DNA of 47,587 nt from an uncultured Eubacterium sp. GTDB lineage: Bacteria > Bacillota > Clostridia > Lachnospirales > Lachnospiraceae. Location: positions 1-47,587 of the forward strand of contig CAJTZF010000020.1 of the NCBI GenBank assembly GCA_910584245.1. Direction: 5' to 3'. Shown piece by piece: positions 9,518-16,992 of this stretch. Each line of letters opens with the position of its first letter. Within the stretch, counting starts at the first letter, position 1. The notes beneath the pieces were generated by a model. It was not told the DNA's origin. It saw nothing but the letters and a program-made list of their open reading frames with translations, and did not search any database. Position numbers and translations under genes: made by a program.

Positions 9518-10408
9518 ATGGGCTGTCATCAACGACTAAACAAATCTTTTAAAAACGCTCCCGTACTACCAATGGGACCCGGATGCGATTATGTGCTGTT
9601 CAGCGACTGCCATCGCGGCAACGGAACGCATAATGACAACTTTTTGCTGAATGAGCATCTTTACCTGGCAGCGCTGCGGCACTATTATCAGAGTGGCTTT
9701 ACCTATATCGAACTAGGGGATGGCGATGAGCTATGGGAAAATCGGAAAATGGATTCAATCAAAGAAGTACACAGTGATGTGTTTGAGCTGTTGTCCCGGT
9801 TTTATAAGGAGAACCGGCTCTATATGATCTATGGGAACCACGATATCGTGAAAAAGCATCCCTCCTTTTCAAGGAAAAAATGCGCCTCCTATTTTTGTAC
9901 CTCACATCAGTGTACAGAACCGCTTTTCCCTGGTATCACTTTTTATTCAGGCATTGTTCTCCGGGATGAGCACTTCGGACAAAGCTTATATTTGACCCAC
10001 GGCCATCAGGCATCCTTGCTCAATTCCACACTTTGGCCAATCAACTGCTTTCTTGTTCGGTATGTCTGGAAACCGCTCGAACAAATCGGAATACTGGATC
10101 CCACAAGCGCCGCAAAAAACTATACGACGAAACAGCGGTCAGAAAACCGCCTGGTATCATGGGCAAGGCTCAATAACCGAACACTTGTTACCGGTCACAC
10201 ACACCGTCCCATGATGAGCACTAGCGAATCCCCTTATGTGAATACCGGAAGCTGCGTGCATCCACACTGTGTCACTTGTATCGAAGTCCGAGAACAGACA
10301 CTTACGCTCGTCAAATGGTATATGTCGGCCAGACAAAGCGGCAGTCTTTACGTGGAGCGGGAGGACCTGGCCTGGCAAAACCAAACAGACTACGAAAAAA
10401 TTTTATGA
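9518..10408 (+). CDS. Calcineurin-like metallophosphoesterase
   Basis: A 296-residue phosphoesterase with the five metal-site blocks in order: FSDCHRGNGTHND, ELGDGDELWE, IYGNHDIV, LTHGHQAS and TGHTHRPM. The first block has SDCH where SDLH is usual, so the metal ligands are kept. There is no signal peptide, so it acts in the cytoplasm. The substrate is not evident; relatives cleave phosphodiesters or UDP-sugar lipids. AAGGAG lies seven bases before the ATG. It is cotranscribed with the DUF4474 gene and ends only two bases before the stop codon of the opposing araC-type gene. Confidence 0.87.
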   Translation: MGCHQRLNKSFKNAPVLPMGPGCDYVLFSDCHRGNGTHNDNFLLNEHLYLAALRHYYQSGFTYIELGDGDELWENRKMDSIKEVHSDVFELLSRFYKENRLYMIYGNHDIVKKHPSFSRKKCASYFCTSHQCTEPLFPGITFYSGIVLRDEHFGQSLYLTHGHQASLLNSTLWPINCFLVRYVWKPLEQIGILDPTSAAKNYTTKQRSENRLVSWARLNNRTLVTGHTHRPMMSTSESPYVNTGSCVHPHCVTCIEVREQTLTLVKWYMSARQSGSLYVEREDLAWQNQTDYEKIL

Positions 10409-10410
10409 AA

Positions 10411-11274
10411 TCAGCTTTTATTTTCTGACCGGAATGCCCTGGGTGACATTCCGGTCTGGTTTTTAAACACCTTTGAGAATGCGAGGGAATCATCATAGCC
10501 AACTTTTGCCGCCACATCATGGATCGGCAGGTTTGTATCAAGCAGAAGCCCTTTTGCCTGTCTCATCCGGTATTCAATCAAATATTCCTGAGGCGACATG
10601 TCCATAAGCTTTTTGAAGCAAATCGAGAGATACGAACGGTTAATACCGATATCACTTGCGATTTCAGATATTCGTATATTTCTGTGAAAGTTATTCTCAA
10701 TATAATTTAACGCATATTCCACATATGCTTTATACGAATATTCATATTTTGTGCTATTATTATCCTTTTTGTGCAAATCGTCGCCGAGCTGTGCCGCCAG
10801 CGTATATAAATATGCCTCTCTCTTGAACTCATTTGAAAACGTAAGCTGGCACGCATTTAATATCCCCGTCACCCCTTCTACATAAGGCGCCGCATCTGGA
10901 ATGCGGCTCACCGGATTTTCCCTCGAAAGCCCCGCATAACGGAGAACTGCTTCCGCCTTCCCCCCATAAAATCCAAACCACACGTAGGTCCAGGGATCCT
11001 CCATATCCGAACTATACACAGTGGAAACACCCGGACATATGAGAAATACCGAATTCTCGCCAAGCTCATATATTTTCCCGTCCGCCTCGTACGTCCCTTT
11101 CCCCGATACAACTACATGTACGAGGTATTCCGTTCGGGTGTATGGGCCAAATGTATAGCCCGGATCACAATTTTGCGTGCCACAATAACACAGATAGAGA
11201 TCGTGTTGGCTTTTTTCTATGGATTCAAGACATTTATAATGTACGGTATTCGTAATATTAGGTTTACTATCCAT
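10411..11274 (-). CDS. AraC/XylS-family transcriptional regulator, probably of the divergent GH43 gene
   Basis: A 287-residue protein with a cupin-like sugar-binding N-terminus (FGPYTRTEYLVHVVVSGKGT). Two C-terminal helix-turn-helix motifs follow: ISEIASDIGINRSYLSICFK and IHDVAAKVGYDDSLAFSKVF, ending in the classical TGMSPRAFR. GGAGAG precedes the ATG by six bases. It diverges from the secreted GH43 enzyme across 214 bases that hold a spaced direct repeat, so control of that gene by a sugar from xylan or arabinan is a reasonable inference. Its last codons overlap a plus-strand terminator hairpin. Confidence 0.9.
   Translation of the reverse strand: MDSKPNITNTVHYKCLESIEKSQHDLYLCYCGTQNCDPGYTFGPYTRTEYLVHVVVSGKGTYEADGKIYELGENSVFLICPGVSTVYSSDMEDPWTYVWFGFYGGKAEAVLRYAGLSRENPVSRIPDAAPYVEGVTGILNACQLTFSNEFKREAYLYTLAAQLGDDLHKKDNNSTKYEYSYKAYVEYALNYIENNFHRNIRISEIASDIGINRSYLSICFKKLMDMSPQEYLIEYRMRQAKGLLLDTNLPIHDVAAKVGYDDSLAFSKVFKNQTGMSPRAFRSENKS
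10427..10464 (+). terminator. Rho-independent terminator of the metallophosphoesterase, inside the araC-type coding end
   Basis: A perfect ten-base stem (GACCGGAATG at 10427-10436 with CATTCCGGTC at 10447-10456) and a ten-base loop are followed by TGGTTTTT on the plus strand. Read on the minus strand, the same bases encode the conserved TGMSPRAFRS end of the AraC protein. There is no U tract on the minus side, so it acts mainly on the plus transcript. Confidence 0.8.
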
Positions 11275-11337
11275 TTATATCTCTCCATTCACGCATGTGT
11301 TATATAAATCAACATTTCATCCTGTCTTTCGATTATA

Positions 11338-11366
11338 CACTATTTTGCTCCATCTTTCACTATTTT
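11338..11366. promoter_or_regulatory. Candidate AraC-type operator (direct repeat)
   Basis: The nine bases CACTATTTT occur at 11338-11346 and again at 11358-11366, 20 bases apart and so on the same face of the helix. This is the arrangement AraC proteins usually bind. It lies between the divergent araC-type and GH43 genes. AT-rich background makes a chance match possible. Confidence 0.4.
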
Positions 11367-11488
11367 TTCTATTTTTAATATAACAAATTTACATATAAAA
11401 ACAACATTTCCCCATTTCTATCCCCCAAATAATTGTTTAAAATAAAAGGAGATTGGCAACACACAATAAAACTTATGGAGGTATGACT

Positions 11489-13759
11489 ATGAAAAAAAAT
11501 GTAAGGAGAGTACTGGCCACAGTGCTGGCATTTTGTCTCGGTACTGTTTGCTGCATGCCAAACAGCATCAACGTTAAAGCAGAAAACCCAATTGTACAAA
11601 CGATGTACACAGCTGACCCTTCCCCACTTGTAGTAGGGGATACGATGTATGTCTATACGACAAGGGATGAGCGAAGAGAAACTGCATCTGAAGAGTGGAG
11701 CTTTATGAACGAATGGCGTTGTTTTTCTACTAAAGACATGGTAAACTGGACCGACCACGGCCAGATTGCGCACGCTGAAACCTTTGACAAAGTAGAAAGT
11801 AATAAAGAAAACTGGCGCGCATGGGCTCAGCATGTCGTCATGAAACCGGTTTTCGAGGATGGACAATGGAAAAACAAATATTATCTTTTTGCCCCCTTCA
11901 ACGGAACGAAAATTGATGTAGCTGTATCCGATAACCCGTGGGGGCCATTTGAAGACGCCACACCGGGAAAATATTTGATAGACGGGGGCTGGGACGGCGG
12001 AAATATTGATCCGACCGTATTCATTGATAATCACGGGAATCCAGATGACGTACAAAATTATGACGTTTACCTCTACTGGGGTAATCCGTATCTCCGTTAC
12101 TGTAAACTGACAGACGATTTACTGGATGTTGACCCGGATACAAACGGAGACGGCGTTCTGTCAGAAGAAGAAAGCCAAATTGACCCAAGATTTAGCAAAA
12201 ATGATAATAAAATTCTCGGAGAAGTACGCCCGGGACTTCATAGTTTCCAAACATATGGAGACGAGGGCTATGAATCATTTGGAGAACCTACACAGGGCAA
12301 AAGTACCACTGGTAAATTCCCGACAGATCCAAAAGGCAGCGAGCAAAAGAGATCTTCTTTTGAAGAAGGTCCGTGGCTGATCAAACACGATGACGGAAAA
12401 GAAGGAACCGATGATTATTTTCTCTTTTTTGTGGGAGGACGTACTCCAGGTGAGACGGTAGAATACTCAACAGCACCAACCCCAATTGGACCTTGGACTT
12501 ACCGCGGCCTTGTGATGGACCGGGAAAATGGGTATTCCTGTATCCATCCAGGGGTAGCAGAGTACAAGGGACACAACTACCTGTTCTATTTGAATGAAAT
12601 GCTTGTCGGCGGTACTGGATCCGACCGCTCTGTCTGCGTAAAGGAATTTCAATATGATGAAAATAACCTGATTGTAAAAGAAACCGCGGACGACGTAGCA
12701 GCACTTTTAGAACAGGGTATGGAAGATACGACAAAGGGTACGCCATATTTCAGTGTAAACGCTGTCGGAACTCTGAATCCATTTGAACAGAATGAGGCGG
12801 AAACTATCTGCTGGGCCTCCAACCTGGATGGGGTCACAGGCGGATTTAACGGCACTGGCAAAGGTGTAAAAACAAAAGCCAAACAAACATGTGATGAAAT
12901 CGACCCAGTAACCGGAAAACCGGCCTTTTGGAAATCAGCCGCCCTGTATGGCGTGGCCGTGTGCGATATTGACAACAACGATTATATTAAAGTTTCAAAC
13001 GTAGACTTTGGTGATGATAAAGCAATTGGTTTCACTGTATCTGCCGCCTGCGGTAAAGGAGCTCCCGCTACAAACACGACAGAAGATAAAAACGGAAATG
13101 TTATATTCAATCCAGATTGTGACACTGTTTCCGGAGATCTGGAGTTATGGCTGGATTACGGCACAAATGATGAAACAAAGATCGGCACCGTAGCCATCTC
13201 AGACACTGGAGGCACAAATACATACAAACCGTTTACGATTGACCTGGATACAAAAATAAACGGAATACATGACCTATACTTTATTTTCCGAGGCGAAGAG
13301 AACGCAAAACTTTTTAACTTGGATTCCTGGCAGTTCATTCAAAAAGAAGTTCCCAAACCATCACCAGAACCACAGCAGCCACAGCCAGTACCAACTGCTA
13401 TCCCACAGCAGAACACACCGTCCTTGACACCAACTTCCAGTACAGCCCCCTCTCAAGCAAATACTAAGCTGTCTGGACTTTCGAAAACAAAAATACTGTC
13501 CGTGAAGAAAAAAGGTAGTAAGAACTGCAGCATTAAGCTAAAAAAAGTAAAGAACGCAGCCGGATACCAAATTTTATACTCCACGAATAAATCCTTTAAG
13601 AAAAATGTGAAAAAAATTACTTCAAAATCGGTAACTTGTACGGTTAAAAAACTAAAACACGGTAAAAAATATTACTTTAAAGCACGGGCATATGCAAAAT
13701 CTTCATCTGGAAAAACCATTTACGGAGCATACAGTAGCATAAAAGGGAGAAAATTCTAA
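11489..13759 (+). CDS. Secreted multidomain glycoside hydrolase family 43 (xylan/arabinan type) with CBM6-like and wall-binding modules
   Basis: A 756-residue exported enzyme. GGAGG seven bases before the ATG at 11489 fixes the start. A signal peptide ends near residue 31. The five-blade propeller has the GH43 catalytic set: base D43 (YTADPSPLVVGD), modulator D174 (GNIDPTVFID) and acid E292 or E293 (FEEGPWLIKHD). Residues 217-228 (DTNGDGVLSEEE) form a complete EF-hand-like calcium loop inserted in the propeller. A CBM6-like domain (about 445-640, starting NPFEQNEAETICWA), a Pro/Gln/Thr linker and a Lys-rich FnIII-like domain follow. The likely job is trimming arabinose or xylose side chains outside the cell. 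The divergent AraC protein probably regulates it. Confidence 0.88.
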   Translation: MKKNVRRVLATVLAFCLGTVCCMPNSINVKAENPIVQTMYTADPSPLVVGDTMYVYTTRDERRETASEEWSFMNEWRCFSTKDMVNWTDHGQIAHAETFDKVESNKENWRAWAQHVVMKPVFEDGQWKNKYYLFAPFNGTKIDVAVSDNPWGPFEDATPGKYLIDGGWDGGNIDPTVFIDNHGNPDDVQNYDVYLYWGNPYLRYCKLTDDLLDVDPDTNGDGVLSEEESQIDPRFSKNDNKILGEVRPGLHSFQTYGDEGYESFGEPTQGKSTTGKFPTDPKGSEQKRSSFEEGPWLIKHDDGKEGTDDYFLFFVGGRTPGETVEYSTAPTPIGPWTYRGLVMDRENGYSCIHPGVAEYKGHNYLFYLNEMLVGGTGSDRSVCVKEFQYDENNLIVKETADDVAALLEQGMEDTTKGTPYFSVNAVGTLNPFEQNEAETICWASNLDGVTGGFNGTGKGVKTKAKQTCDEIDPVTGKPAFWKSAALYGVAVCDIDNNDYIKVSNVDFGDDKAIGFTVSAACGKGAPATNTTEDKNGNVIFNPDCDTVSGDLELWLDYGTNDETKIGTVAISDTGGTNTYKPFTIDLDTKINGIHDLYFIFRGEENAKLFNLDSWQFIQKEVPKPSPEPQQPQPVPTAIPQQNTPSLTPTSSTAPSQANTKLSGLSKTKILSVKKKGSKNCSIKLKKVKNAAGYQILYSTNKSFKKNVKKITSKSVTCTVKKLKHGKKYYFKARAYAKSSSGKTIYGAYSSIKGRKF

Positions 13760-13847
13760 AAATTTTTATGGAAATTTCTAGAAAGATATGTTACAATAAT
13801 CTCGGGTACTATATAAAAGGTTTAACCGGAGAGAAGGTATAATTTCA

Positions 13848-14495
13848 ATGATAAAAAACAAAATACTTGTGATAGGCAATGATAAACAAACACAAGATAT
13901 GTTGACAGAACTGCTGTCGGCTCACCATGAATGTATTTTTCTTGCGAACAGTTCGGAAGGTGTATCATATTTGGAAGGGAATAAGAATCACATTGATTTG
14001 ATTCTTATAGATCTGGGGGAGGTCGTTCCTAATGATTTCCAAATATTAAAAAGCATCCGCCAGCATAACTTATATAGTAACATCCCAATCTTAGTTGAGG
14101 TTGCACCAAACCAGACAGATGATTTACCAGAGGCCTTTCATCTAGGTGTGGACGATATCCTTATCAAACCAACTACGCGGGAAGTTGCAAAAAAGAGAAT
14201 TCATAATATGCTGGAAGTCGGGAAAAACCGAAAAGTACATAACGTCATGGAAGAGCTAATAGAGTCTGTCATAAACGAAAATATAGATACTCTTGGTATT
14301 TGTCCTTGTCCAAAATGCCATAGGGATCTGCTTACACTGACATTAAATAATGTCAAACCAAAATACATCAGCACGGAGAGGGGTGAAACTGTCATCAAGG
14401 CAACACAGCTGGCATCCATGAATGACCGGATACAGCTTTTGACAGAAATCACACGTTACGCAAGACTTGTCAGTGACAACCCCCGACATGGCTGA
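13848..14495 (+). CDS. Receiver domain fused to a ComFB-like zinc domain
   Basis: A 215-residue protein. Residues 1-120 form a response-regulator receiver with phospho-acceptor D55 (LILIDLGEVV) and conserved lysine K107 (DDILIKPT). The first acidic pocket is thin (VIGNDK) and the usual switch Ser/Thr is not in place (LVEVAP), so phosphorylation signalling may be altered. Residues about 130-205 look like the late-competence protein ComFB: MEELIESVINEN, the cysteine cluster C152, C154 and C157 (CPCPKCHRD), then PKYISTERGE. ComFB itself has no clear function; in cyanobacteria ComFB proteins bind c-di-GMP. No kinase gene is adjacent. A strong terminator follows. Confidence 0.75.
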   Translation: MIKNKILVIGNDKQTQDMLTELLSAHHECIFLANSSEGVSYLEGNKNHIDLILIDLGEVVPNDFQILKSIRQHNLYSNIPILVEVAPNQTDDLPEAFHLGVDDILIKPTTREVAKKRIHNMLEVGKNRKVHNVMEELIESVINENIDTLGICPCPKCHRDLLTLTLNNVKPKYISTERGETVIKATQLASMNDRIQLLTEITRYARLVSDNPRHG

Positions 14496-14543
14496 TATCG
14501 CTTAAACAAATAATAGCTTGTTTCTAGTACTCCTACTGTTTAT

Positions 14544-14592
14544 AGAAGCCTCCATATCCACTTTCTGTGGCTGGAGGCTTCTTGTTTCATAT
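14544..14592 (+). terminator. Terminator after the REC-ComFB gene
   Basis: A perfect 11-base stem, AGAAGCCTCCA at 14544-14554 with TGGAGGCTTCT at 14572-14582, is topped by a second CCAC/GTGG stem (14558-14561 with 14567-14570). A T-rich tail (TTGTTTCATATTTT) follows. Confidence 0.85.
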
Positions 14593-14661
14593 TTTCTACT
14601 ATCTCCCAACCCACATAATCCAAAGGCGTCACAAAAAAATTCCCGATATAGAATTTGCACC

Positions 14662-14910
14662 TTAGTTTTTGTCCCGCCGTTCGGAATACGCTTTTCCGAC
14701 GAAATCTTTTTCATTTACTTTATCAAAGCAAATGCCGGTAATCCTACCTTCTTCGTCGCTTACATAATCGAGCATGTATGACGACTCTTCCAATACATAT
14801 GAAAGCGCTTCTGGACTGTTATACTGGCATGCCCTGCCTTCAATCTGTACGGTTAGTCCCAGTTCCTTTGCCCGTTCGAGTTCAATCTGGAGCCATGAAG
14901 CTTTTCTCAA
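14662..14910 (-). CDS. Small hypothetical protein with TTG start
   Basis: An 82-residue acidic protein that I cannot assign. The frame is also open from an ATG at 14925, but a GGGAGG at that ATG sits six bases before the TTG at 14910, which marks the TTG as the better start. The sequence looks protein-like: an amphipathic helix LQIELERAKELGLTVQ, then SPEALSYVLEESSYMLDYVS, DEEGRITGICFDKVNEKDFV and a basic end. There is no signal peptide or membrane span. It sits alone on the minus strand downstream of the structured element at 14993-15063, which could control it. Confidence 0.55.
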   Translation of the reverse strand: MRKASWLQIELERAKELGLTVQIEGRACQYNSPEALSYVLEESSYMLDYVSDEEGRITGICFDKVNEKDFVGKAYSERRDKN

Positions 14911-14992
14911 CTTGATCCCTCCCATAACTGCCTGGTATAAAGGAAGTGTTTTCGTGATGTAAAAACGATTCCTGCGCCAAAAAACTGAGATT

Positions 14993-15063
14993 AAAAGCGC
15001 CTAAGTTCCGCCGCTTTTCAAGTCCAGCAGCACCGGGCTTGCTCCGTAAACGGAGAACTCTCC
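14993..15063 (-). ncRNA. Unassigned structured RNA-like element (possible leader or small RNA)
   Basis: Three hairpins abut without gaps. AAAAGCG 14993-14999 pairs with CGCTTTT 15012-15018. CAAGTCC 15019-15025 pairs with GGGCTTG 15035-15041 (one mismatch). CTCCG 15042-15046 pairs with CGGAG 15051-15055. A fourth helix, GGAGA 15052-15056 with TCTCC 15059-15063, competes for the CGGAG arm. On the minus strand the last stem is followed by AATCTCAG and six Ts, fitting a terminator ahead of the small gene at 14910. It matches no riboswitch class I can recall, and the strand is inferred. Confidence 0.45.
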
Positions 15064-15286
15064 TAAATTTAAGATAAAAAATATTCAAATTTTTTTGTAA
15101 TTGTGTTTTGTATACTTGAAAATTCCATTGGATATCTGAGCGACATTGCTAATAGAATACATTAAGAATTATCAGGAAAGATATCAGATTAACTCTTCCG
15201 CCCCAAATTTCTTTTCCTCCCTCCTTTCTGGAATATCTTTTATCTATATACATATTATAATATCCATATAGGGGAAAAATCAAGTG

Positions 15287-15318
15287 TCGTATAAACGCAA
15301 AAATTGTCGTTTATACGA
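15287..15318. repeat. Perfect 11-base inverted repeat upstream of mecA
   Basis: TCGTATAAACG at 15287-15297 and CGTTTATACGA at 15308-15318 are separated by ten bases. There is no T tract on the plus side. The centre lies about 98 bases upstream of the mecA -35 box. It may be an operator or a minus-strand terminator (CACTTGATTTTTC follows on that strand). The rest of 14911-15468 is AT-rich and shows no gene. Confidence 0.5.
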
Positions 15319-15399
15319 AAATACAGTTGTTCGTACGTATTTCAATCAATAGATTACAAAATCTTGCAAAAATTGGGCAAATTTTTTTCCTTTAACATG

Positions 15400-15428
15400 T
15401 TGACTTTATTTAAGTAATAATTTATACT
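15400..15428 (+). promoter_or_regulatory. Sigma-A promoter of mecA
   Basis: TTGACT at 15400-15405, a 17-base spacer and TATACT at 15423-15428. Transcription would begin near 15435, about 34 bases before the GTG start of mecA. Confidence 0.8.
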
Positions 15429-15468
15429 TTTCATACACCATCAAATAATTCGGAAAGGAAGTGGGCTC

Positions 15469-16278
15469 GTGAGAATAGAACGTATTAGCGACAATCAGAT
15501 ACGCTGTACACTCAGCAAACGTGATTTATCCGAGCGGCAGTTAAAAATAAGTGAACTAGCTTATGGCTCTGACAAGGCTAAGGAGCTTTTTCGAGACATG
15601 ATGGAACAGGCAAATATGGACTTTGGATTTGACGCAGATGATATTCCTCTCATGATTGAAGCTATCCCTACCTCAAAGGAATCCATCGTTCTTGTCATTA
15701 CCAAGGTAGAGGATCCCGAAGAATTGGAAGAAAAGTTTTCTAAATTTGGCAATATCGTAAATAAATATGATGATTATGATGAAGAATATGATGATTATAT
15801 TGATGTGGATGACGAAAATGAACAGCACGATTACGAAAATGAACTGATCAATTGCTTCGATCAGCTAAATGAAATTATCGCAGAGGCAGACCAGTCCAGT
15901 TCAGAATTTATTCCGTTGCACGAACTTCTCAAAAAAAGAAGGCGTGCCAAGGAGCATTCCGGAAATCATTCCAAAACATCGAACAGCGATTTTGCAAAGC
16001 TTTATTCATTTCCTTCATTAAGCTTTATCGTGAATGCATCCAAGGCTGTGGTTCATGTATATTCCGGGAAAAACAGCGTCTGGAAAGACGAGGAAAACAG
16101 TAAATATTTCCTCATACTAAACAAAGACGAGAAGAAATCCTCATTTGACAACGTTTGTTCCATCTTAAGTGAATTTGGAAAAAAGGAAACACTAACTTAT
16201 GCCACACAGGATTATTTCAACGAACACTACAAGCTTATTTTAAAAGATGACGCTATCACAAAGCTATCTCTGTTATAA
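15469..16278 (+). CDS. mecA: Adaptor protein MecA for the ClpC protease
   Basis: A 269-residue MecA/NegA-family adaptor. The N-terminal substrate-binding part (MRIERISDNQIRCTLSKRDL, then MEQANMDFGFDADDIPLMIE) is classical, and the C-terminal ClpC-binding domain ends with YFNEHYKLILKDDAI. Between them lies an unusually acidic linker (DDYDEEYDDYIDVDDENEQH). MecA delivers regulators such as competence factors to ClpCP. The start is GTG with AAGGAAG about seven bases upstream. It has its own promoter and a terminator directly after it, so it is a single-gene unit. The nearby ComFB fusion is the only other gene here with a competence-type name, and a functional link is only a guess. Confidence 0.92.
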   Translation: MRIERISDNQIRCTLSKRDLSERQLKISELAYGSDKAKELFRDMMEQANMDFGFDADDIPLMIEAIPTSKESIVLVITKVEDPEELEEKFSKFGNIVNKYDDYDEEYDDYIDVDDENEQHDYENELINCFDQLNEIIAEADQSSSEFIPLHELLKKRRRAKEHSGNHSKTSNSDFAKLYSFPSLSFIVNASKAVVHVYSGKNSVWKDEENSKYFLILNKDEKKSSFDNVCSILSEFGKKETLTYATQDYFNEHYKLILKDDAITKLSLL

Positions 16279-16284
16279 AATTTC

Positions 16285-16324
16285 AAACACTCCCGAACCA
16301 ACCGGTTTTGGGAGTGTTTTTCAT
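16285..16324. terminator. Bidirectional terminator between mecA and the DUF1858 gene
   Basis: AAACACTCCC at 16285-16294 pairs with GGGAGTGTTT at 16310-16319. An inner AACC/GGTT helix extends the stem. T runs follow on the plus strand, and T-rich sequence follows on the minus strand. Confidence 0.85.
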
Positions 16325-16334
16325 TTATTTAACC

Positions 16335-16544
16335 TTATTCACTTTTTTTCGCTGCTAAATATTCATTTATTTTGGATACTAATTCATCACAATCTAAACC
16401 ATGAACCAAGGCTGCCTCTTCAAGACTTTCCCCTTGTGAAGCAGGGCACCCTACACAATGCATGCCTGATGCCATCAAAATGGCCGCCACTGTCTGATCC
16501 TTATTAAGGATCTCTCCAATAAGCATGTCCTTCGTAACTTCCAT
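16335..16544 (-). CDS. DUF1858 protein (hybrid-cluster redox-associated disulfide domain)
   Basis: A 69-residue protein, single domain. MLIGEILNKDQTVAAILMASG is followed by the CVGCP motif, with the two cysteines that form the redox disulfide typical of DUF1858. Proteins of this family occur near iron-sulfur and nitrogen redox enzymes in anaerobes. AAAGGAGG lies ten bases before the ATG. It diverges from the 2[4Fe-4S] ferredoxin gene across about 160 bases. It is likely a cytoplasmic redox partner; the actual partner is unknown. Confidence 0.88.
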   Translation of the reverse strand: MEVTKDMLIGEILNKDQTVAAILMASGMHCVGCPASQGESLEEAALVHGLDCDELVSKINEYLAAKKSE

Positions 16545-16644
16545 ATCTGAATATCCTCCTTTCTATTTCGATTATATTCACTGTCATTCAAAATGTCAAG
16601 CCACAATTATTTTTCGTTAATTTTTGATTTTTTAGTCTATATAC

Positions 16645-16673
16645 TTGTATTTTTTCTTATTTTATATTAAAAT
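16645..16673 (+). promoter_or_regulatory. Probable promoter of the ferredoxin gene
   Basis: TTGTAT at 16645-16650, a 17-base spacer and TAAAAT at 16668-16673, about 33 bases before the ATG of the ferredoxin gene. It lies in very AT-rich DNA, so the match is moderate. Confidence 0.5.
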
Positions 16674-16706
16674 AGAGATATCTTTTAGGAAAAGGAGGAT
16701 ACTATC

Positions 16707-16874
16707 ATGGCATACACAATTACAGATGCTTGCATCAGTTGTGGTTCTTGTGCATCTGATTGCCCAGCAGGAGCTATTTCTGAGGGGGATGCACATTTCG
16801 AAATTGATGCCGATGCATGTCTGGACTGTGGAGCATGTGCTTCTACATGTCCTACTGGTGCTATCGAAAATTAA
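16707..16874 (+). CDS. 2[4Fe-4S] ferredoxin
   Basis: A 55-residue clostridial-type ferredoxin. The two cluster motifs are complete: C9, C12, C15 and C19-P20 in the first half, and C38, C41, C44 and C48-P49 in the second. The halves are near repeats, as expected of this fold. It carries electrons at low potential in the cytoplasm of anaerobes, for example between pyruvate oxidoreductase and hydrogenase. AAAGGAGG lies nine bases before the ATG. A terminator shared with pgi follows. Confidence 0.97.
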   Translation: MAYTITDACISCGSCASDCPAGAISEGDAHFEIDADACLDCGACASTCPTGAIEN

Positions 16875-16935
16875 TGTCTTATCGGCATGTCAATTTTATA
16901 GCTGGTATAAAACAGCAAACATAATGTTTTAATGA

Positions 16936-16977
16936 AAAGAGGAACCTAATCCAAACGGACTGGTTCCCCTTTTTATT
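16936..16977. terminator. Bidirectional terminator between the ferredoxin gene and pgi
   Basis: GGAACC at 16941-16946 pairs with GGTTCC at 16962-16967. The stem is extended outward by AAAAG with CTTTT around one mismatch, and a T run follows on the plus strand. Confidence 0.8.
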
Positions 16978-16992
16978 TCACATACTGATTTC

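Noticed and set aside
12116..12190. DxDxNxDG motif read as a dockerin in the GH43 gene
   Set aside because: Dockerins need two such repeats at a terminus; only one internal loop is present.
14882..15088. Minus-strand frame covering the structured element
   Set aside because: It spans stacked hairpins, has no ribosome site and gives a low-quality basic sequence.
15160..15280. Promoter search on the minus strand upstream of the structured element
   Set aside because: Several TATAAT-like strings exist in AT-rich DNA but none has a matching -35 box at 16-18 bases.
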